A stretch of DNA of 64,000 nt from Mycobacteroides chelonae (GCF_016767715.1 NZ_CP050145.1:2728001-2792000), one strand, 5' to 3'; numbered from the stretch's first letter, positions 50,803 through 57,912 are shown. Made by a program: numbers and translations. The notes: a model not told the origin generated them from the sequence alone.

Positions 50803-51534
50803 ATGGGATTCCGGCAGGTCTGGGGCGCGTCCGTCGCGGCGGCGCGACGGATTCCGCCGCGGCAGCTGCTATGGACCGGTGTGGCCGTTCTCATCGTGGC
50901 CGCGGCCGTGCTGTTTCTTCCGCTGCCGACCGCCCTGCAGATGCGGGACTGGGCCCGTGAGCTCGGCCCCTGGTTCCCACTGGCCTTCCTCGCCGCACAC
51001 ACCATCGTGACGGTGCTGCCGTTCCCACGCACTGCCTTCACCCTGGCCGCCGGCTTGCTTTTCGGCACGCAGCTCGGCGTACTCCTGGCCGTCGTCGCGA
51101 GCACCGCGAGCGCGGTGCTCGCGCTGTGGGGTGTGCGGGCGCTGGGGTGGAAGCTCAGCACGCTGCATCACCGTCCCGGCGTGAAGAACGTCGACGATCA
51201 ACTACGCCGTCGCGGGTGGATCGCCGTGATGTCCATGCGGCTCATCCCGGCCGTGCCGTTCTCGGTGCTCAACTACGCAGCCGGCGCCTCCGCGGTGCGG
51301 GTATTGCCGTACACGCTGGCCACGTTCATCGGCCTGCTTCCGGGCACCCTTGCCGTCGTCGTACTCGGTGATGCACTCACCGGGCACATCAGCGGCACGC
51401 TCTTCATGGTTTCTTTGGCCACGTCGGTGATCGGCGTGCTGGGCATCTTGTACGAGATCCGGCGCTACAAGCGCACGCACACCGAAATCGCCACGCCCGA
51501 GGCCTCGGATGAACCCGAACGGGTCGGCGGCTAA
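50803..51534 (+). CDS. TVP38/TMEM64 (DedA-like) membrane protein
   Basis: A 243-residue polytopic protein of the SNARE-associated/VTT family. The core 'AAHTIVTVLPFPRTAFTLAAGLLFGTQLGVLLAVVASTASAVLAL' followed by 'RLIPAVPFSVLNYAAGASAVRVLPYTLATFIGLLPGT' is characteristic. I use ATG 50803: TAGGCT at 50791-50796 would give a leaderless mRNA; ATG 50707 adds 32 residues with no homology look. Corresponds to Rv1491c; possibly a lipid scramblase or flippase by family. Confidence 0.88.
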   Translation: MGFRQVWGASVAAARRIPPRQLLWTGVAVLIVAAAVLFLPLPTALQMRDWARELGPWFPLAFLAAHTIVTVLPFPRTAFTLAAGLLFGTQLGVLLAVVASTASAVLALWGVRALGWKLSTLHHRPGVKNVDDQLRRRGWIAVMSMRLIPAVPFSVLNYAAGASAVRVLPYTLATFIGLLPGTLAVVVLGDALTGHISGTLFMVSLATSVIGVLGILYEIRRYKRTHTEIATPEASDEPERVGG

Positions 51535-51905
51535 ACCGCGGACTCGCGCGCCTGGAACCCTTTGCCCGCGAGAACGGCGAACCACACCAGCAGGCTTGCC
51601 GCGGGCAATGCGCGGAATGCCTGGTCGTGCGCACGGATGTGTGCGCCGACCGCCAGCGTGAAGTAGACGGTGAGTATGAACGCGGTCAGCCGACCCAATG
51701 CCGTCCACCGGATACCGCCGAGAAGCCCCACGGCCGAAGCCAACTTGACGACCGGCAGAACCCACCAGATCCGTTGTGGCAAACCCACTTTCTCCAGCGC
51801 ATCCTTGATCGGTTTGATCGGACGGACGCATGCCGCGGCATCGGCAGCCTGCATGACCGCCAACGCGGTCAGTACCGTCGGTGTCGCCAAACGCCGTTCT
51901 GTCAT
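51531..51905 (-). CDS. DoxX-like membrane protein, copy 2
   Basis: A 124-residue four-TM protein. It shares with its upstream neighbour 'KLASAVGLLGGIRW…LGRLT' and 'YFTLAVGAHIRAHD'. ATG 51905 overlaps the neighbour's stop by 4 bp. Small DoxX_2-type proteins have no established role here; redox or membrane-associated functions are suggested for the superfamily. It overlaps the convergent TMEM64 gene by 4 bp. Confidence 0.82.
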   Translation of the reverse strand: MTERRLATPTVLTALAVMQAADAAACVRPIKPIKDALEKVGLPQRIWWVLPVVKLASAVGLLGGIRWTALGRLTAFILTVYFTLAVGAHIRAHDQAFRALPAASLLVWFAVLAGKGFQARESAV

Positions 51906-52270
51906 GACGATTTCGCCGCCAATCCCCTGGCTGCCAGCACACCGTAGGTGGCCAGCAAGGTCGAGGCTGATAGCGCATTGACACCGATATCGCGCACCCG
52001 CAGATGCGCGCCCACTGCCAGACTGAAGTAGATGGTGAGCAGCACCAGCGTCAGCTTGGCAAGCCCCGGAAAACGGACTCCACCCAACAGGCCTATCGCG
52101 GACGCGGCCTTGATCGGCGCGAAGATCCAACGGTTTTGCTGTGGATAATGCACGTCATCTAGGCATTTGGCTACATAGGGAACAGGCTGGACGCACAGCG
52201 CGGCGTCGATCGCCTGAAAGGCACCCAGCAAAGCCAAGACTCGGGGAGATACGAAAGCGTCGTTGCTCAT
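51902..52270 (-). CDS. DoxX-like membrane protein, copy 1
   Basis: A 122-residue four-TM protein, paralogue of the next gene: 'KAASAIGLLGGVRFPGLAKLT' and 'YFSLAVGAHLRVRD' align without gaps. ATG 52270 (MSNDAF…) is preferred over an upstream start at 52294. The pair looks like a tandem duplication in one operon. Function unknown. Confidence 0.82.
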   Translation of the reverse strand: MSNDAFVSPRVLALLGAFQAIDAALCVQPVPYVAKCLDDVHYPQQNRWIFAPIKAASAIGLLGGVRFPGLAKLTLVLLTIYFSLAVGAHLRVRDIGVNALSASTLLATYGVLAARGLAAKSS

Positions 52271-52323
52271 TGCTCCAGTCAACCACCACAACATCGGGTA
52301 GTCGATTGGTCGGCCGATTCCGG

Positions 52324-52455
52324 CTAGTGCGGTGCGTGCGCTCCGAGGGACGCCGAGATAACTGCCAGGGGCGAATGGGCCAGCTGCATGTTGGCGCGCT
52401 CCTGCGGGGTCAACCGATGGCGCTCCAGGAAAAGTCGCAACGCGCGAATACTCAT
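52324..52455 (-). CDS. 43-aa small protein, paralogue B, downstream of the NRMT gene
   Basis: Too short for most gene finders. ATG 52455 to TAG 52324. Residues 12-43 match 26 of 32 residues of the small protein at 55702-55839, including RLTPQERAN and SPLAV-x-SASLGAH. Such conservation at the protein level with many synonymous differences argues for real coding. Ribosome site is weak (GAAG), so it may depend on coupling or read-through from the upstream operon, 86 bp away. Family not recognised. Confidence 0.7.
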   Translation of the reverse strand: MSIRALRLFLERHRLTPQERANMQLAHSPLAVISASLGAHAPH

Positions 52456-52541
52456 GTCTTCATTGGACGCGGTCGCGCCGACAGAATCCAGCGCGACCGC
52501 GTCTTCCCAACGATTTCATTACGCGTTACCCCAGCAGACAC

Positions 52542-54263
52542 TCAACTTCCGTGCGCAAGTTGAATTGCCTTCACCACCAACAGGATGGCACCGACAACCA
52601 GGTATCCCCGAAGGGCGAGCATGCCCAGCTTCGTCGCCGGACTCCACGTGACCGGTTCCAGTAGGGCCAGCGGAGGCATACGCCAGGTCCGGGCGTCCAC
52701 GCCTTCGAGGGCCTTGTTCATCACTACCACCGCCGGATCGACGCCGTGCCTACCCGAGGCCCACCACAGACCAACCCCAATCAGCACCCCGAGGACCGCG
52801 ACTCCTACCCCGAGGTCACCGGCAACCTGCACGACGTCCAGGTCCGGGAAAAGGGTGGTGGCCATCAAGATGCCGGAAAGGAACAGCAGCACACCGACGA
52901 TGAGCCCAGCCACGATGTTGAGCCACGCCTTGTTGACCCACGGACCCAGCACCGCCTTGTCATTGCACAACAACAACAGGAACACGCTCGCACTGGGCAG
53001 CAGCAGGCCGGCCAGGGCTTGCACCGCGGTGGTCATCAGCCCGAGCGGGGCGTGCGGGATCAGCACGATGGCGGCCCCCACTCCGACCATCACGGTGTAG
53101 GACAAGTAGAACGGCTTGGCGTCCTTGAAGCTCCGGTGCAGTGAGTGCTTGAGCCCGAAGGTGTCGCCGAACGCGTAACTGGTCGCCAGGGTGACCGCCG
53201 CCGCGCCGATGATCGACGCATCCAGCAGGACGATGGCAAAGATCTTGCCCAGCAATGGCTGAGCCTGTCCCAACCAGCCCGCGATCAGTCCCGCGTCGCC
53301 ACCGTCGCCCCATTTGTCCGGGCCCGAGTTCCCGGTGACGCGGGCTGCGTAGTCGGCCGTCATCAGCAACGCGGCCGCACCTATCACCACCACGAGTGAG
53401 CCGATAACGGTGTCAGCACGTTCATATCCGATGAACCGCGAAGTGATGCGCTTGTCCACGATGTTCGACTGCTGGAAGAACAGCTGCCATGGCGCCACGG
53501 TGGTGCCCACCATGGCGATGATCAGCAGTACCGCACCCGAACTGATTCCGCCTTCGATTCCTGGCACCACGAAATCGTGTGCTGCCCTTCCCCACTGCGG
53601 ATCCGACATCAAGAACATGGGGATCTGCAGCAGCGTGATCACAATGAACACGAACATGGCGCGCTCCCAACGGCGGAAGCTCCCGGTGGCCATGATGAGA
53701 ATCAGCGCGATCGCGGCAACGGGCACTGTGTAGTACTTGGGCACTCCCAGGTACTCGGAGGCCAGTGCCACACCGATGAATTCAGTAACGAGGGTCAGAA
53801 AGTTCAGGATGAACAAGTCCCCCACGGAGAACCAGCCCCAACCACGGCCGAACCGTTCGTTGATCAACCTCGCGTGTCCGACTCCGGTCACCGCGCCGAG
53901 CCGAACCACCATCTCTTGGTTGACGATGAGAACCGGGATGAGCAGCAGAAGCACCCACAACAAGCTGTATCCATAACTCTGACCGGCCTGGGCGTACGTC
54001 GCCACACCGCCGGCGTCGTTGTCGCCGACCATGACGATGATGCCCGGCCCCAGGATCGCAGCCATGGTGGCCATCCGGGTCTTGAAGGTCCGCGCCTGGC
54101 CTGGATCACTCACACTGATCTTGCCGAAAGCGCCCTCGATGTCGCCCAGATGCGCTGAGTCAAGCACCGCGCTCTTCGGCTGCACCGTGGCGACTCCGGG
54201 TCTCCCCGCCACGAAGTTCTCCGAGTTTCCCAACGTCGCGTCGACCATTCCCTTGTCGCTCAT
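52542..54263 (-). CDS. NRAMP-fold transporter, probable Mg2+-type (NRMT)
   Basis: A 573-residue, 11-TM SLC11/NRAMP-fold protein that would usually be annotated MntH. The TM1 unwound motif, DPGN in Mn/Fe transporters, reads D83-A-G-G86 ('GDNDAGGVATYAQAG'), and the TM6 MPH motif reads A257-P-W259 ('GTTVAPWQLFFQQS'). Loss of the Asn and Met that coordinate transition metals is, as I recall, what defines NRAMP-related Mg2+ transporters. It overlaps the MgtE-N/CBS gene by 4 bp and lies under an M-box, both pointing to Mg2+. Mn2+ transport is the alternative. Confidence 0.85.
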   Translation of the reverse strand: MSDKGMVDATLGNSENFVAGRPGVATVQPKSAVLDSAHLGDIEGAFGKISVSDPGQARTFKTRMATMAAILGPGIIVMVGDNDAGGVATYAQAGQSYGYSLLWVLLLLIPVLIVNQEMVVRLGAVTGVGHARLINERFGRGWGWFSVGDLFILNFLTLVTEFIGVALASEYLGVPKYYTVPVAAIALILIMATGSFRRWERAMFVFIVITLLQIPMFLMSDPQWGRAAHDFVVPGIEGGISSGAVLLIIAMVGTTVAPWQLFFQQSNIVDKRITSRFIGYERADTVIGSLVVVIGAAALLMTADYAARVTGNSGPDKWGDGGDAGLIAGWLGQAQPLLGKIFAIVLLDASIIGAAAVTLATSYAFGDTFGLKHSLHRSFKDAKPFYLSYTVMVGVGAAIVLIPHAPLGLMTTAVQALAGLLLPSASVFLLLLCNDKAVLGPWVNKAWLNIVAGLIVGVLLFLSGILMATTLFPDLDVVQVAGDLGVGVAVLGVLIGVGLWWASGRHGVDPAVVVMNKALEGVDARTWRMPPLALLEPVTWSPATKLGMLALRGYLVVGAILLVVKAIQLAHGS

Positions 54264-55564
54264 GGGCTGACTCCGTCTGGGCTCGAAGCGATCTGGCGCA
54301 CCGGACGCGGAGCCGGTTCACGGCGACGCCAATCCTCGGGGATCAACGCGGCCAGCACATCGTCATAGGTGACCACGCCAAGCACCGTGTCTGCCTCATC
54401 GACAACGGGAATCAAAGCCAGGTTGTAGTCGGCCATCAACAGCGCGACATCGGTGAGGTCGGCCTCCGGGGAGACCCGCACCGGATCATCGTCCATGATC
54501 GATTCCACGGGGACGTCACGATCGGCCTGCAGCAGCCGGATCACCGACACGACACCCACCAATTCACCGTTATCGGCGATCACGTGCACTTTCAGAAGCG
54601 CCTCGGGCTGTAGGGATTTCGCCTCAGAGATCGCAGTAAGCGCATCAACGGCGCTGCTGCCGAGCACGCACGAAACAATATCGACGTTCATCAGACCACC
54701 GGCCGACTCAGGGCTGAAGCCCATCAACGTGACCACCTTGGTGCGTTGTGGACCCGGCATCAGCTCCAAAACAGCCCGGCGACGCGACTGGCGCAGATCG
54801 AAGATCGCATCCGCCGCGTCATCGGCACGCATCCTGCCAAGGAGAGCGGCGACCTCGGCATCGGGCATGTCCTGGAACAGCTTGCTGGCCTTATCGGAGT
54901 CGAGTTCCTCGAATACATCGGCTTCGAGTTCGGGGTTGTCGCGGACCCGGTCGAGGATCTCGCCGCCCTCTTCCTTGGTGGCATCCTCGAGTAGGTCGGC
55001 GATTTCGGCGGGTTTGAGGGTGTTCACTCTCCCGCCGACGCGGCGTGCCAGCAGGGAACCGCCGTGACCGATCATCGGCTCAAAGGCCTTCCAGTCCCTA
55101 CCGGCCTGGCCGGCCCCGGCCTTGATCAGGCCGAAAAACCTTGCCGGACGCCGTGTATCGAGTCGAGCAAGAATCCACCCTTCCGGCGATTCCACCAGCT
55201 CGATATCGTAGGCATGCACCAGTTCGGCATTCTCCACATCGATAAACCGGTGATCGAGTACGTCCTCGTCGAGCAGGTATTCCCCGCCACGACGTTCAAA
55301 GCCGCGTAGATCAACTTTGTTCTTACTCAATTCAATTCGTGCAGGCGCCACAGCGGAAACCGCGTCTGAGGAGACGAAGACCCTGCGTCCACCCATGTCG
55401 ACGACGTAGCCGGTGACGATCGGGTACTCATCTGCCCCACGGAACCGAACGATGACGTCTTCCAATCGGCCTACTGTGTCACCGGAACGTGCGACTACCG
55501 GGGCCTTCAATAGGTCCGAAAATTGGATCACCCGCGGCACAGCCGCATTACTCGAAGTAGACAT
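54260..55564 (-). CDS. Soluble PRC-barrel/MgtE-N/CBS protein (MgtE-like without membrane domain)
   Basis: A 434-residue cytosolic protein. PRC-barrel-like region about 12-140, MgtE intracellular N domain about 183-292 ('LKPAEIADLLEDATKEEGGEIL…MRADDAADAIFDL…FSPESAGGLMN'), CBS pair about 297-410 ('VHVIADNGELVGVVSVIRLLQ', 'LIPVVDEADTVLGVVTYDDVLAAL'). It ends there: the five-helix Mg2+ channel domain of MgtE is absent. In MgtE these domains bind Mg2+ and close the channel, so I infer a detached Mg2+ sensor acting on the adjacent NRMT. AGGAG precedes ATG 55564. Confidence 0.9.
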   Translation of the reverse strand: MSTSSNAAVPRVIQFSDLLKAPVVARSGDTVGRLEDVIVRFRGADEYPIVTGYVVDMGGRRVFVSSDAVSAVAPARIELSKNKVDLRGFERRGGEYLLDEDVLDHRFIDVENAELVHAYDIELVESPEGWILARLDTRRPARFFGLIKAGAGQAGRDWKAFEPMIGHGGSLLARRVGGRVNTLKPAEIADLLEDATKEEGGEILDRVRDNPELEADVFEELDSDKASKLFQDMPDAEVAALLGRMRADDAADAIFDLRQSRRRAVLELMPGPQRTKVVTLMGFSPESAGGLMNVDIVSCVLGSSAVDALTAISEAKSLQPEALLKVHVIADNGELVGVVSVIRLLQADRDVPVESIMDDDPVRVSPEADLTDVALLMADYNLALIPVVDEADTVLGVVTYDDVLAALIPEDWRRREPAPRPVRQIASSPDGVSP

Positions 55565-55585
55565 GCCGACTCCTCAGCGATTGGA

Positions 55586-55628
55586 CCAATACGCTTCGTC
55601 CGCCCAGCGGGCGGCCGAAGCGTATTGG
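55586..55628 (-). other. Long hairpin just before the MgtE-N/CBS gene
   Basis: Perfect 13-bp arms CCAATACGCTTCG / CGAAGCGTATTGG enclose a further perfect 6-bp stem (CCGCCC-AGC-GGGCGG) with one mismatch between the two stems. It ends about 14 nt before the AGGAG ribosome site. There is no U-tract, so it is not an intrinsic terminator; RNA processing, stability or translational control is possible. Confidence 0.8.
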
Positions 55629-55647
55629 CCTCGAATGAATTCCGAAT

Positions 55648-55679
55648 GTCCACGCACTGTGAATCGGCTGTGCGTGGAC
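55648..55679 (-). other. Second hairpin between the 45-aa gene and the MgtE-N/CBS gene
   Basis: Perfect 10-bp arms GTCCACGCAC / GTGCGTGGAC around a 12-nt loop. It lies 19 nt from the hairpin at 55586-55628 and 22 bp after the stop codon of the 45-aa gene. Confidence 0.8.
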
Positions 55680-55701
55680 CCTATGGCGATGCCCCTCGGG
55701 G

Positions 55702-55839
55702 TTACCGCGGTGGGTGCGCCCCAAGAGACGCCGAGACAACCGCCAGCGGTGAGTACGCCAGTTGGAGGTTGGCGCGCTCTTGCGGGGTCAGCCGGTTACG
55801 TGTCCACAGCCGGCGTACTGCGTTGAATGTGGTGTTCAT
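55702..55839 (-). CDS. 45-aa small protein, paralogue A, first gene after the M-box leader
   Basis: ATG 55839 to TAA 55702 with AAGGAG 7 nt upstream, an excellent ribosome site. An Arg-rich N-terminus (NAVRRLWTRNRLTPQERAN) is followed by a moderately hydrophobic segment (LQLAYSPLAVVSASLGAH). Paralogue of the 43-aa protein at 52324-52455 (26 of 32 identical). The two flank the MgtE-N/CBS and NRMT genes. Possible roles: small regulatory subunit of the transporter or a membrane-proximal peptide. Family not recognised; Rv1535, which follows the M. tuberculosis M-box, should be compared. Confidence 0.8.
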   Translation of the reverse strand: MNTTFNAVRRLWTRNRLTPQERANLQLAYSPLAVVSASLGAHPPR

Positions 55840-55859
55840 GATCGGACTCCTTTTGGGAA

Positions 55860-55938
55860 GCCGCATACCTGAACGCGAACGTCAAACACGTTGGCTAGAG
55901 CGAGGATTCAGCCTCGAATGAGCAGCAAGGTATGCGGC
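55860..55938 (-). ncRNA. Branched RNA structure in the leader of the Mg2+ operon
   Basis: An 11-bp perfect stem GCCGCATACCT / AGGTATGCGGC closes a 57-nt interior with two more hairpins: CGAGG-6-CCTCG (55901-55916) and AACGT-5-ACGTT (55878-55892). This three-way-junction-like element ends 14 nt before the AAGGAG of the 45-aa gene. A possible leader ORF (55908-55973) runs through its 5' arm and stops in the first hairpin loop. Confidence 0.65.
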
Positions 55939-55973
55939 AGCTGTTGTCTATGCGGACTGTCACCGGATATCAC
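55908..55973 (-). CDS. Possible leader peptide ORF (21 codons) after the M-box
   Basis: GTG 55973 to TGA 55908. Upstream is AAGGAGGTGAGG (55992-55981), close to the full anti-16S sequence; GAGG is 7 nt from the GTG. The peptide ends QLPHTLLLIRG. Translation would melt the 5' arm of the 11-bp stem and stop inside a hairpin loop, which resembles an attenuation device. A second frame from GTG 55963 contains tandem Cys codons but lacks a ribosome site. Whether it is translated is unknown. Confidence 0.45.
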   Translation of the reverse strand: MISGDSPHRQQLPHTLLLIRG

Positions 55974-56072
55974 GGTTGTGCCTCACCTCCTTGCCGTCGG
56001 GGCGCACGCGGGCGCCTGCTGTGGGGAACAGCGACCACAAGAGGAAATCACCGAACACTCAGGGCGTCCGGT

Positions 56073-56240
56073 ATGCACCCCTCTCGTCAGGGCTTCGGCA
56101 CTACGTGACGTGTCCGCTCGCGGAAGCCACTTCGGGTCATCCCTTAGTCCGGGAAGACCTGTCCTAACCTTGGGCGTCTCTCGACGTCGTCAGATCAGTG
56201 GCCTGTATTCACGTAGGAGCCTCACCTAGCAAGGTGCTGA
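56073..56240 (-). promoter_or_regulatory. M-box (ykoK) Mg2+ riboswitch
   Basis: The minus strand shows the conserved M-box blocks: GCTAGGTGAGGCTCCTACG (56230-56212), GAGAGACGCCCAAGG followed by TTAGGACAGG in the middle, and AGTGCCGAAGCCCTGACGA at the 3' side; GCACC/GGTGC can close P1 (56237-56233 with 56079-56075). M-boxes fold on Mg2+ and reduce expression of Mg2+ uptake genes. No U-tract terminator follows, so control may be Rho-dependent or translational. The 462-bp stretch from 55840 to 56301 is fully explained by promoter, M-box, leader ORF and branched structure. Confidence 0.93.
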
Positions 56241-56250
56241 ACCGCTACCC

Positions 56251-56279
56251 ATGATGGGCCGGAGGAATCACCTTGTCAA
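56251..56279 (-). promoter_or_regulatory. Promoter of the M-box operon
   Basis: A perfect TTGACA (56279-56274, minus strand) and CATCAT (56256-56251) are 17 bp apart. Initiation near 56244 places the M-box at the very 5' end of the mRNA. The promoter lies in the short gap after the slipin gene. Confidence 0.85.
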
Positions 56280-56301
56280 GCAGACTGCGCCCGTGCCGGT
56301 C

Positions 56302-57456
56302 TCACGCCCCCGGCAGTCCGTGACGGTTGGCGGGATCGATCGCGGGGTCCGCTGCCCCGATTTCCTGGGCCGCGGATTGCGCCGCGGCAACTGCCGCAGC
56401 GACTTCCGGAGTGGTCTTTGTCTCGAACCATCCGGCGACCTCGGTGGCGTCATCCTCGGGGCGCTCGGTCGACTCATCGGCCGGGGAAGGCTCGTAGCGG
56501 AACACTCCGTCGCTGCCGGGAGCACCCAGCAGTTTGGTGAATCCCTGTAATGCCGAACCGAAGTCACTGGGAATGAGCCACACCTTGTTGGCTTCACCCT
56601 GAGCCATCTTCGGCAATGTCTGTAAGTACTGGTATGCCAACAACTCCGGAGTGGGCTTACCGGATTTCACTGCGGCAAAAACCTTTTCGATGGCCTTGGC
56701 CTGGCCCTGGGCTTGCAGATACTGAGCGGCACGCTCGCCCTCGGCACGCAGGATGCGGGATTGGCGTTCACCCTCAGCGGCCAGGATGGCCGACTGGCGC
56801 GAGCCTTCGGCGGCAAGGATCTGGGCCTGCTTCTGCCCCTCCGCCGACAGAATCGCGGCCTGCCTGGCACCTTCGGCCGACAGGATCATGGCGCGCTTCT
56901 CGCGGTCGGCCTTCATCTGCTTTTCCATCGACTCCTGCACCGAAGGCGGCGGGTCGATGGATCGCAACTCGACGCGTGCGACGCGCAGGCCCCAGCGTCC
57001 GGTGGCCTCGTCGAGCACGCCACGCAGCTGGCCGTTGATCTGATCGCGTGAGGTCAGCGTCTGCTCCAGCGTCATGCCACCGACCACATTGCGCAGCGTG
57101 GTGGTGGTGAGCTGTTCCACACCGACGATGTAGTTGCTGATCTCGTACACCGCGGCCTGCGGGTTGGTGACCTGGAAGTAAACAACGGTGTCGATGTTCA
57201 CCGTCAGGTTGTCCTCGGTGATCACCGGTTGGGGCGGGAAGGACACCACCCGCTCACGCAGATCAACCTTCGCCCGGATGCGATCGACGAACGGCACCAG
57301 AATGGTCAACTGCCCGCTCACGGTCTTCGAATACCGCCCCAGGCGCTCGATCACCGCTGCTTCTGCCTGCGGGACGAGTGCCACGGACTTCAGCACGATA
57401 GTGACGCCCAGGATGATCAAGACGATGAGCACAAAGGCTCCGGCAGCTACTCCCAT
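56302..57456 (-). CDS. SPFH/stomatin-like (slipin, paraslipin type) membrane protein
   Basis: A 384-residue protein with one N-terminal TM helix (residues 3-26), an SPFH domain ('VPQAEAAVIERLGRYSKTVSGQLTILVPFVDRIRAKVDLRERVVSFPPQPVITEDN') and a coiled-coil of about six ten-residue AEG repeats (about 190-250: ILSAEGARQA, ILSAEGQKQA, ILAAEGSRQS…). Slipins scaffold membrane microdomains and pair with NfeD proteins; an NfeD gene is directly upstream. Rv1488 equivalent. The Glu/Pro-rich tail is divergent. Confidence 0.93.
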   Translation of the reverse strand: MGVAAGAFVLIVLIILGVTIVLKSVALVPQAEAAVIERLGRYSKTVSGQLTILVPFVDRIRAKVDLRERVVSFPPQPVITEDNLTVNIDTVVYFQVTNPQAAVYEISNYIVGVEQLTTTTLRNVVGGMTLEQTLTSRDQINGQLRGVLDEATGRWGLRVARVELRSIDPPPSVQESMEKQMKADREKRAMILSAEGARQAAILSAEGQKQAQILAAEGSRQSAILAAEGERQSRILRAEGERAAQYLQAQGQAKAIEKVFAAVKSGKPTPELLAYQYLQTLPKMAQGEANKVWLIPSDFGSALQGFTKLLGAPGSDGVFRYEPSPADESTERPEDDATEVAGWFETKTTPEVAAAVAAAQSAAQEIGAADPAIDPANRHGLPGA

Positions 57457-57486
57457 ACCCGTACTCCTGTCACTGGAATTCTTGCG

Positions 57487-57912
57487 CTAGATCTTCTCGA
57501 CAACCGCCGTTGCGCCGTCGATTTGAACAACCGTCACCGTCTCACCCTGCTCGAATCGGCCAGACTTCTCCAGGCTGCGCGCGGACCACATCTCGCCACC
57601 GAGCCGGACCAGCCCATGGACGTCATCGACCGGTTCAATCACAATGGCGCTCTTACCCTCCAACGCCTTGACGTTGGTGTGCAGAATCGGGCCTGCCGTC
57701 AGCCGCTTACGCAGAGCAGGCCGCACGCCGACCAGCAGAATGACCGCACTGATGACGAAGACCAGGCCCTCGGCCCACAGCGGCATGTCAAACACCCAGC
57801 CCGCACCGGCCGTGACCAGGGCCGAACCGCCGAGCATCAACAGGAACATGTCCCCTGTCATCAGCTCGGCGGCCGCAAGCAGGATGCCTGCGACAAGCCA
57901 CACAATCGGCAT
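57487..57912 (-). CDS. NfeD-like membrane protein (NfeD1b type)
   Basis: A 141-residue protein with three to four TM helices in residues 3-70 ('VWLVAGILLAAAELMTGDMFLLMLGGSALVTAGAGW') and a C-terminal OB fold ('GKSAIVIEPVDDVHGLVRLGGEMWSARSLEKSGRFEQGETVTVVQIDGATAVVEKI'). It lacks the ClpP-like protease domain of long NfeD. Partner of the slipin encoded 30 bp downstream. Rv1487 equivalent. Confidence 0.92.
   Translation of the reverse strand: MPIVWLVAGILLAAAELMTGDMFLLMLGGSALVTAGAGWVFDMPLWAEGLVFVISAVILLVGVRPALRKRLTAGPILHTNVKALEGKSAIVIEPVDDVHGLVRLGGEMWSARSLEKSGRFEQGETVTVVQIDGATAVVEKI

Noticed and set aside
52542..54263. Annotation as Mn2+ transporter mntH with an Mn riboswitch
   Set aside because: The ion-site residues DPGN and MPH are changed and the leader matches the M-box, not the yybP-ykoY Mn element.
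55586..55628. Intrinsic terminator before the MgtE-N/CBS gene
   Set aside because: No U-tract follows on either strand and the downstream ribosome site is immediately adjacent.
56700..56910. CRISPR-like regular repeats
   Set aside because: The ~30-bp periodicity encodes the AEG heptad-like coiled coil of the slipin; there are no unique spacers.
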